NCBI GenBank assembly: GCA_023389135.1
Contig: JAEWEX010000341.1
Coordinates: forward strand, 1-5,902
Direction of reading: 5' to 3'
From: Pseudomonadota bacterium
GTDB lineage: Bacteria; Pseudomonadota; Alphaproteobacteria; Rhizobiales; Methylopilaceae
Length of the DNA: 5,902 bases
The notes under the pieces: model-generated
What the model was told of the DNA's origin: nothing
The model's input: only the letters and a program-made list of their open reading frames with translations
The model's database searches: none
Shown here: positions 1 to 4,881 of the stretch, one piece after another
Position numbering within the stretch: the first letter of the stretch is position 1
Layout of the letters: every line of letters begins with the position of its first letter
Program-made: the position numbers and the translations under genes

Positions 1-98
1 GGAGCGACCTGCGCTACCCGGGCCGCAACAGCCGCGCCGCCAGCGGCGGCAGCGACGCCCGCCGGCTCGGCCGCGAATTCATGCAGATCTTCCGCTGA
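1..98 (+). CDS. 3' end of an unidentified protein (partial)
   Basis: An open frame runs in from the left edge (first full codon at base 3) and stops at TGA 96-98, giving the last 31 residues of a protein. The tail begins SDLRYPGRN, is rich in Gly, Ser and Arg, and ends REFMQIFR. No family can be recognised from so short a C-terminus. The frame is believable because its stop is followed by a short 37-bp gap and a good ribosome-binding site for the next gene on the same strand, as expected inside an operon. It may therefore be co-transcribed with the small secreted peptide and the kinase downstream, but its function cannot be told from this window. Confidence 0.5.
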   Translation, partial: SDLRYPGRNSRAASGGSDARRLGREFMQIFR

Positions 99-135
99 TC
101 CGCATCCACCAACCCAGCCCAGAAGGAGAACGACC

Positions 136-354
136 ATGACCCGCAAGACCGACACAGCGACCACCGACGCCCCCGACCTCGGCCGCCGGCGCCTGCTGGT
201 GAAGCTCGGCCTCGCCGCCGGCGCCGCCTATGCCGCGCCGGTGCTTCTCAACCTCAGCCAGGCGCGCGCATCCTCCGGCGCGAGCTGGTCGGGCCCGAGC
301 GGCAGCGGCGGTCGCGGCCGTCGTCGCCGCCGCCGCATCTACGGCAGCTCGTGA
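136..354 (+). CDS. Small secreted protein with Tat-like signal and Arg-rich tail
   Basis: This encodes 72 residues starting at ATG 136, with a strong Shine-Dalgarno (AAGGAGA, 123-129) at good spacing. The N-terminus is polar; residues 16-25 (GRRRLLVKLG) resemble a twin-arginine motif, followed by a hydrophobic stretch (about 24-40) and a likely signal peptidase site after A43-R44-A45. The predicted mature peptide is only 27 residues (46-72). It starts SSGASWSGPSGSGG, continues with a cluster of seven arginines (R60, R62-R67), and ends IYGSS. Export by Tat or Sec is inferred. A Tat signal on so small a product is odd, since Tat normally carries folded proteins, and may mean the peptide is modified or bound to a partner first. 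The next gene on the same strand is a kinase fused to a PqqD-like domain, making this a candidate substrate. Similar short Tat-signal proteins with Ser/Gly/Arg tails occur in alphaproteobacteria without known function. Coding status is well supported; the role is unknown. Confidence 0.75.
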   Translation: MTRKTDTATTDAPDLGRRRLLVKLGLAAGAAYAAPVLLNLSQARASSGASWSGPSGSGGRGRRRRRRIYGSS

Positions 355-378
355 ACCGGCTAGACTGCGACGCAACTC

Positions 379-402
379 TCCCGGGCGCCGCCGCGCCCGG
401 GA
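379..402 (+). terminator. Perfect 10-bp GC-rich stem-loop, possible partial terminator
   Basis: The arms TCCCGGGCGC (379-388) and GCGCCCGGGA (393-402) are exactly complementary around a 4-base loop CGCC. Only three T's follow (403-405), so a complete intrinsic terminator is doubtful. It sits 24 bp after the stop of the small peptide and 17 bp before the preferred kinase start. This position would suit partial termination or mRNA 3'-end protection, keeping peptide message above kinase message. That role is inferred. Confidence 0.45.
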
Positions 403-419
403 TTTCCCATGGGACCGGC

Positions 420-1667
420 ATGTCCGCACGCGACCCAGTGCTCCTCGCCTTCGACGGCATCGCGCGCCCGGTCGCGCTGGTCGGGTGCGGCCATCTGCTG
501 CCGATCCTGCGCGCGGCGCTGCCGAGCTGGCCGTTCGCGCAGGTCGCGGAGGCCGGGACCGAGCCGGTCATCACCCTCGTCCGCCGCGGCGGACGCCATG
601 TGATCCGCAATCCGTGGATGGACGAGGCGATCCTCGAGACCTCCGACGTTGCCGCCGTGTGCAGCCTGATCGTCGATCTGGTGAAGGCGTTCGTGGAGGA
701 CAATCGCGACCTGATGTGCCTGCATGGCGGGGCGGCGCTGATCGGGGACAAGCTGCTGGTGCTGCCCTCCACCTATCGCGCCGGCAAGAGCACGCTGCTG
801 GCCCAGCTCGCGGCCGACGGCGTGCCGGTGTTCGCCGACGACGTGCTGCCCATCGGCGGGCCGTCCGATCACGGCCGCGCGCTCGGCATCGCGCCGAGGC
901 TGCGGCTGCCGCTGCCCGGCGGCGCGGGGCCGCGCCTTCGGGCATTCGTCGACCGCCATGCCGGCCCGGGCGACGGCTACTACCTCTATCTCGACCCGCC
1001 GGCGGACCTGCTGCCGGCCTATGGCGCGACCGCCCCCATCGGCGCGGTGGTGATGCTGGACCGGGAGGACGACGCCCCAGCCGAGCTGTTCGCCGCGCCG
1101 AGGGCCGCGGCGCTCAGGGCGCTGATCGGCCGCAATTTCGGCATCGGCCCCGGCGCCGGCGACATCCTGGACCGGCTGGCGGCGGTCACGGACGGCGTGC
1201 CCTGCCTGACGCTCCGGTATGGCGACCTCGCGGATGCCTCGCAGCTGCTGCGCGAGACGTTCGGCGGCGGCGCCACGGCAGTCGGTGGCGCCGCGGCCCG
1301 GGTTCCGCACGAACTGGCCGCCGCGACCGGGCCGAGCGCGGCCGCACCGGCGGTCGATCCGTCCAGGCAGTTCCGCCGTGTCGACGGCATGGCGTTGCGC
1401 GAGGTGGACGGCGAACTGTTCGTGGCCGACGCGGCCGGCGACGCGATCCACCATCTCAACAGCCTCGGCGCCGGCATCTGGAACCTGCTGGCCGAGCCCG
1501 TCAGCGCCGCCGAGGCGGCCGGCATCGTGGCGGGCGCCTTTCCAGACGCCGACCCGGTGGCGGTGGCGGCCGACGTGGCGCGGTTGTTCGCGGAGCTGGC
1601 GGGCAGCGGCCTGATCGACATCGCAGGGCCGGACGCCGGGGCGGAAGCCGCGGCTGATGCGCCATGA
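420..1667 (+). CDS. HprK-like P-loop kinase fused to C-terminal PqqD/RRE domain
   Basis: This is a 415-residue protein. The middle carries features of the HPr kinase/PEP carboxykinase-like fold: C100-L-H-G-G (the usual 'LHG/LHA' strand), a Walker A-like loop at 117-125 (STYRAGKST) and a following F138-A-D-D acidic motif. The first Gly of the canonical GxxxxGK[ST] is Ser117. An Ala/Gly/Pro-rich linker (about 281-317) leads to a PqqD-like domain (about 318-402) with FRRVDG, REVDGELFV, HHLNSLGAGIWNLL and a final ELAGSGLIDI. PqqD-type domains (RiPP recognition elements) bind peptide leaders, and HprK-like kinases phosphorylate peptides in some lasso-peptide clusters; a peptide kinase is thus inferred. 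An in-frame GTG at 351 overlaps the upstream stop (GTGA), but it lacks a Shine-Dalgarno and its extension would translate the stem-loop. ATG 420 with a weak GGGA (411-414) is preferred. Domain calls are firm; substrate is unproven. Confidence 0.85.
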   Translation: MSARDPVLLAFDGIARPVALVGCGHLLPILRAALPSWPFAQVAEAGTEPVITLVRRGGRHVIRNPWMDEAILETSDVAAVCSLIVDLVKAFVEDNRDLMCLHGGAALIGDKLLVLPSTYRAGKSTLLAQLAADGVPVFADDVLPIGGPSDHGRALGIAPRLRLPLPGGAGPRLRAFVDRHAGPGDGYYLYLDPPADLLPAYGATAPIGAVVMLDREDDAPAELFAAPRAAALRALIGRNFGIGPGAGDILDRLAAVTDGVPCLTLRYGDLADASQLLRETFGGGATAVGGAAARVPHELAAATGPSAAAPAVDPSRQFRRVDGMALREVDGELFVADAAGDAIHHLNSLGAGIWNLLAEPVSAAEAAGIVAGAFPDADPVAVAADVARLFAELAGSGLIDIAGPDAGAEAAADAP

Positions 1668-1759
1668 TCACGGCTGCGCGAAATCGCGGGCCGGCCCCTC
1701 GCGCTTGCCCGGAGCTTCGCTAGTCTCTGCCCGACGACGCGAATCGCGGGAGAAACCTC

Positions 1760-2956
1760 ATGACGGCTCGATACGCACTGGCGGCCGCTGCGCTGCTGTC
1801 CGGACTGGCCTTCGCTGCCCCCGCCTCGGCGGCGCAGTGCGGCAGCGGCAATTTCGGCGGCTTCGTCGCCCAGTTCCGCCAGGAGGCGGCGGCGAAGGGT
1901 GTGTCGGGCCGAGCCCTCGCCGCGCTGGACAGCGTCCGCTTCGACCAGTCGGTGGTCAACCGCGACCGCGCGCAGGGCGTTTTCGCCCAGACCTTCCTCG
2001 AGTTCTCCGACCGCATGGTGGCCGGCTACCGGCTGACGCAGGGCGCCGCCAACATCAAGAAGCACGCCTCCGTGTTCCAGCGGATCGAGAAGCAGTATGG
2101 CGTTCCCGCCGCGGTGATCACGGGATTCTGGGGCCTGGAGACCGACTTCGGCGCCAATCTGGGCGACAGCCCGACGCTGACCTCGCTTGCCACCCTCGCC
2201 TATGACTGCCGCCGCTCGCAGATGTTCCAGGACCAGTTGCTCGCCGCGCTGCAGATCATCGACCGCGGCGACCTGACCGCGGCCGAGATGCGCGGCCCCT
2301 GGGCGGGCGAACTCGGCCAGCTCCAGTTCCTGCCGACCCACTATCGCGACCATGCCGTGGACGGCGACGGCGACGGCCGCCGCAACCTGCTGCGCAGCGC
2401 GCCGGACGCGCTGACCTCCGCGGGCGCCTATCTCGCCCATCTCGGCTGGCGGCGCGGTGAGCCGTGGCTCCAGGAGGTGCGCGTCTCCGCCAACGTCCCA
2501 TGGCAGGAGGCGGACCTCGCCATCCGCCACCCGCGATCGCGCTGGGTGCAGTGGGGCGTCACCTCGGCCCATGGCGGCGCCCTGCCGGCCGACGGCATGC
2601 AGGCCGCGCTGCTGCTGCCCATGGGACGCAACGGGCCGGCCTTCCTGGCCTACCGCAACTTCGACATCTACCTGGAATGGAACCAGTCGCTGGTCTACGG
2701 CATCACAGCTGCATACTACGCCACGCGGCTAGCGGGCGCCCCCAAGGTGGGCCGCGGCGCCGGACAGGTGCAGGCCATGAGCATCGCCCAGGTGCGCGAC
2801 CTGCAGCAGCGGCTCGCGGCCCGCGGGCACGACGTCGGCAAGATCGACGGCATCATCGGCGAGAACACCCGCGCCGCCATCAAGAAGGTCCAGACCGAGC
2901 TCGGCATGCCGGCCGACAGCTGGCCCACGGCTGAGCTGCTCCAGCGGCTGCGGTGA
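1760..2956 (+). CDS. mltB: Lytic murein transglycosylase, MltB type, with PG-binding domain
   Basis: This 398-residue periplasmic enzyme should cleave the MurNAc-GlcNAc bond of peptidoglycan, leaving 1,6-anhydro-MurNAc (GH103/SLT_2 family). A Sec signal peptide spans residues 1 to about 24 (hydrophobic core, then APASA-A). C27 has no lipobox before it, so the protein is probably soluble rather than a lipoprotein like E. coli MltB. The catalytic glutamate is E127 in GFWGLETDFG. The family motif GELGQLQFLPTHY lies at 183-195, and an Asp-Gly repeat at 201-206 (DGDGDG) matches the acidic metal-binding-like loop of the family. C27 and C150 could form a disulfide. A peptidoglycan-binding domain of the PF01471 type fills about 340-398 (LQQRLAARGHDVGKIDGIIG). 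Start ATG 1760 has GGGAGA at 1748-1753. The 92-bp gap upstream suggests its own promoter, though no convincing one was seen. Family assignment is confident. Confidence 0.93.
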   Translation: MTARYALAAAALLSGLAFAAPASAAQCGSGNFGGFVAQFRQEAAAKGVSGRALAALDSVRFDQSVVNRDRAQGVFAQTFLEFSDRMVAGYRLTQGAANIKKHASVFQRIEKQYGVPAAVITGFWGLETDFGANLGDSPTLTSLATLAYDCRRSQMFQDQLLAALQIIDRGDLTAAEMRGPWAGELGQLQFLPTHYRDHAVDGDGDGRRNLLRSAPDALTSAGAYLAHLGWRRGEPWLQEVRVSANVPWQEADLAIRHPRSRWVQWGVTSAHGGALPADGMQAALLLPMGRNGPAFLAYRNFDIYLEWNQSLVYGITAAYYATRLAGAPKVGRGAGQVQAMSIAQVRDLQQRLAARGHDVGKIDGIIGENTRAAIKKVQTELGMPADSWPTAELLQRLR

Positions 2957-2960
2957 GGCT

Positions 2961-3848
2961 TCACGCCTTCGCTGCGGCGAAGGGGGAGAACGGCGCGATG
3001 CGCCCGAGCTCCCGGGTCATGTAATCGGCGAGCTGGCGGGCGCCCTCGCCGGCCTGGCTCTGGCGCATGAGCACCAGGTCGAGGGTCGGAAGCGCGGGAA
3101 AGCCCTCGCGCGCGCCGAGCCGCCTCAGGCCAGGCGCCAGCGCGCAGCGCGGGAACACCGCAACGGCCAGTCCGGCGAACAGCGCCGCCTGTAGGCCGGC
3201 GAGTGAATCGCTGATGGTGACGATGCGCCAGCGCCGCTGCACCAGGCTCAGCGCCTCGATGGCGCGCTCGCGATAGACGCTGCCCTCGGGCAGCAGCGCG
3301 AGCGGGACCGTCTCCTCGGTCTCCGGACGCCCGGACGGACCGGCGACCCACACCAGCGGCTCGCGGCGGACCAGCGCGCCGTCCTGCGCCTCGGTCTGGC
3401 GGGTGACCAGCGCCAGGTCCAGCTCTCCCGCCTCCAGCGCCTGCAGCAGGTAGAGGCTGCGCCGGCAGCGCAGCTCCACCTCGATGCCGGGAAACGCCTT
3501 GGAGAAATCCGCCAGGATTTCCGGCAGCAGGTGGGCGGCGTAGAGGTCGGGGGTTCCAAGCACCACCCGCCCCTCCACCACGGGCGCAGAGAACCGCTCC
3601 CGCGCCTCCTCGTTCAGCCTGAGCATGGCGCGCGCGAACTGCAGCAGCACCTCGCCGTCGGCGGTCAGCGTCAGGTTGCGCCGGTCCGGCCCGAACAGCG
3701 GCCGCCCCACCATCTCCTCCAGCCGCTTGATCTGATGAGTGATGGCGGGTTGAGTGCGCCCCACCCGGTGGCCGGCATGGGTCAGCCGGCCGGTCTCGAC
3801 CACGGCGACGAACGTTCTCAGAAGCGCCGGATCGAGATCCAAGATCAT
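2961..3848 (-). CDS. LysR-type transcriptional regulator
   Basis: This 295-residue regulator reads leftward. The N-terminal winged helix-turn-helix covers about residues 6-64: LLRTFVAVVETGRLTHAGHR, then the recognition helix region RTQPAITHQIKRLEEMVGRPLF (31-52), then LTLTADGEVLL. A type 2 periplasmic-binding-like effector domain follows (about 88-290), beginning VEGRVVLGTPDLYAAHLLPEIL. Length matches the family. It ends 4 bp from the stop of the transglycosylase gene on the opposite strand, and diverges from the phosphate acyltransferase gene across 70 bp that hold a LysR-type box. It therefore probably controls the acyltransferase-dehydrogenase operon and its own expression, with a pathway metabolite as co-inducer (inferred). 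Start ATG (3848-3846) has a GGGA three bases upstream, a weak and close ribosome site. The helix residues A25-G26 replace the more common Ala-Ala pair. Confidence 0.93.
   Translation of the reverse strand: MILDLDPALLRTFVAVVETGRLTHAGHRVGRTQPAITHQIKRLEEMVGRPLFGPDRRNLTLTADGEVLLQFARAMLRLNEEARERFSAPVVEGRVVLGTPDLYAAHLLPEILADFSKAFPGIEVELRCRRSLYLLQALEAGELDLALVTRQTEAQDGALVRREPLVWVAGPSGRPETEETVPLALLPEGSVYRERAIEALSLVQRRWRIVTISDSLAGLQAALFAGLAVAVFPRCALAPGLRRLGAREGFPALPTLDLVLMRQSQAGEGARQLADYMTRELGRIAPFSPFAAAKA
2966..2983. terminator. Short hairpin at convergent gene ends
   Basis: CCTTCGC (2966-2972) and GCGAAGG (2977-2983) pair perfectly around a TGCG loop. The hairpin lies just past the transglycosylase stop and inside the last codons of the lysR gene. 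It could slow polymerase from either side, but there is no T-run on either strand, so a real intrinsic terminator is uncertain. Confidence 0.3.
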
Positions 3849-3864
3849 AAATCCCGTCTATGAT
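3844..3864. promoter_or_regulatory. LysR-type binding box, ATCAT-N11-ATGAT
   Basis: A perfect 5-bp dyad, ATCAT (3844-3848) and ATGAT (3860-3864), flanks an 11-base spacer and satisfies the T-N11-A rule of LysR-type regulators. It overlaps the start codon of the lysR gene and is centred about 65 bp upstream of the acyltransferase start. This layout would allow activation of the operon to the right and repression of lysR itself. The dyad is seen directly; regulator identity is inferred from the divergent gene. Confidence 0.6.
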
Positions 3865-3867
3865 ACG

Positions 3868-3884
3868 AATTCCGAGAATAAATT
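3868..3884. promoter_or_regulatory. Second weaker T-N11-A half-site pair
   Basis: AAT (3868-3870) and ATT (3882-3884) form a 3-bp dyad around 11 bases, placed exactly 22 bp (two helical turns) after the stronger box. LysR-type tetramers often contact a strong recognition site and a weaker activation site on the same DNA face. A 5-bp repeat GAGAA-N5-TTCTC (3874-3888) overlaps it. The short arms could arise by chance. Confidence 0.3.
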
Positions 3885-3902
3885 TCTCTGAAGTCCACGC
3901 AA
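3875..3902 (-). promoter_or_regulatory. Candidate promoter for the lysR gene
   Basis: On the minus strand, TTGCGT (3902-3897) and TATTCT (3880-3875) are separated by 16 bases, a fair but imperfect match to a housekeeping sigma promoter. Transcription would start near 3868 and give a leader of about 20 bases before the lysR ATG, with the LysR box immediately downstream, which fits autorepression. Confidence 0.3.
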
Positions 3903-3918
3903 GCCATATGGTGCCCCG

Positions 3919-4848
3919 ATGCTCAGCAAACGTGCGTTCCAGTGTCCTCCCGGCCTGATGGCCCGGGCCGCGGGCCGGCCGCCGCTTCCCATGGCGGTGG
4001 TCGCCGCCAATTCCGCGGTCGCGCTGCAGAGCGCGGCGGCCGCCACGACCGCCGGCCTGATCGAGCCGGTGCTGGTGGGCGACGGCAACGCCATCCGCCG
4101 CATCGCAGACGCGGAGCGCATCGACCTGTTCGGCTGGCGCATCGTGGAGGCGGCCGACGACGCGGAGGCGGCCGCGACATCGGCCGCGCTGGCGCGCTCC
4201 GGCGAGGTCGCCGCCCTGATGAAGGGGCATCTTCACACCGACATCCTGATGCGGGCGGCGCTCGACAAGGATACCGGACTGCGCGCCGGCCGGCGCATGA
4301 CCCATGTGTTCCACATGACGGTGCCGGACTGCGACCGCGCGCTGCTCATCACCGACGCCGCCGTCAACGTGACGCCCGACCTGAAGACCCGCCTCGACAT
4401 CGTGCACAACGCGGTGGATCTGGCCCGCGCCATCGGCGTCGACCGCCCGAAGGTCGCGCTGCTGTCGGCCACCGAGGATCCCATACCCAGCATGCCCACC
4501 TCCATGGAGGCGCGCGAGACCCAGCGCGCGCTGGAGGCGCAGGGGATCGAGGGCTTCTCGGTGCTGGGGCCGCTTGCCCTCGACATCGCGGTGTCGCCGG
4601 AGGCGGCCCGCGCCAAGGGCGTCGACCATCCGGTCGCCGGCCATGCCGACATCATCGCGGTGCCCAACATCGAGACCGGCAACGGGCTGTTCAAGATGAT
4701 GGTCTACTTCATGGGCGCCACCGCCGCCGGCATCGTGCTCGGCGCGAAGGTTCCCATCGTCCTCACCTCGCGGGCCGATCCGCCGGAGGCCCGGCTCGCC
4801 GCCGCGGCGCTGGCGGCGCTCATGGCGCCCGCGCCCGCAACAGCCTGA
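3919..4848 (+). CDS. pta: Phosphate acetyl/butyryltransferase family enzyme
   Basis: This 309-residue cytoplasmic enzyme of the Pta/Ptb family transfers an acyl group between CoA and phosphate (acyl phosphate + CoA to acyl-CoA + phosphate). Conserved blocks are MKGHLHTDILMRAAL (from 101), RRMTHVFHM (125-133), LLITDAAVNVTPD (from 142), GPLALD (217-222), PVAGHADIIAVPNIETGN (238-255) and VPIVLTSRAD (278-287). It resembles the acyltransferase half of MaoC-Pta fusion proteins but lacks the MaoC domain. ATG 3919 has only a poor ribosome site (GGTG, 3910-3913); M14 (3958) is an alternative start with no better one. The acylating aldehyde dehydrogenase follows 33 bp downstream, surely in the same operon, and the divergent LysR gene is the likely regulator. 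If the pathway is sulfoacetaldehyde breakdown, the substrate would be acetyl phosphate made by Xsc. Butyryl or another acyl group cannot be excluded from sequence. Confidence 0.88.
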   Translation: MLSKRAFQCPPGLMARAAGRPPLPMAVVAANSAVALQSAAAATTAGLIEPVLVGDGNAIRRIADAERIDLFGWRIVEAADDAEAAATSAALARSGEVAALMKGHLHTDILMRAALDKDTGLRAGRRMTHVFHMTVPDCDRALLITDAAVNVTPDLKTRLDIVHNAVDLARAIGVDRPKVALLSATEDPIPSMPTSMEARETQRALEAQGIEGFSVLGPLALDIAVSPEAARAKGVDHPVAGHADIIAVPNIETGNGLFKMMVYFMGATAAGIVLGAKVPIVLTSRADPPEARLAAAALAALMAPAPATA

Positions 4849-4868
4849 CAAACAACAAGCCCAAGTCT

Positions 4869-4875
4869 AGGAGGT
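4869..4875 (+). promoter_or_regulatory. Strong Shine-Dalgarno AGGAGGT
   Basis: A full-length Shine-Dalgarno lies six bases before ATG 4882 and fixes the dehydrogenase start. It contrasts with the very weak site of the preceding acyltransferase gene, suggesting higher translation of the dehydrogenase from the shared mRNA. Confidence 0.8.
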
Positions 4876-4881
4876 CGTCCC

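Noticed and set aside
405..414. Palindrome TCCCATGGGA covering the kinase ribosome site
   Set aside because: The arms meet with almost no loop, so it cannot form a useful RNA hairpin; likely chance.
230..1657. Plus-strand 475-codon frame overlapping the small peptide and kinase
   Set aside because: The translation is Arg/Ala/Gly-rich with no recognisable domain; the kinase-PqqD frame explains the region.
1705..1726. Possible promoter TTGCCC ... TAGTCT before the transglycosylase
   Set aside because: The hexamers are only 10 bases apart, too close for a sigma-70-type promoter, and no better partner was seen.
1682..1750. Direct repeat AATCGCGGG at 1682-1690 and 1742-1750
   Set aside because: Nine GC-rich bases repeated once, 60 bp apart, can arise by chance and match no known site type.
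1019..2572. Minus-strand 517-codon frame over the kinase end and transglycosylase
   Set aside because: Low-complexity antisense translation in a region with two well-supported plus-strand genes.
2716..4851. Very long minus-strand open frame (711 codons) across the acyltransferase, lysR and transglycosylase ends
   Set aside because: It is a shadow frame caused by high GC and few stops. Its product is Arg/Gly-rich and low complexity, while the overlapping genes have clear family motifs.
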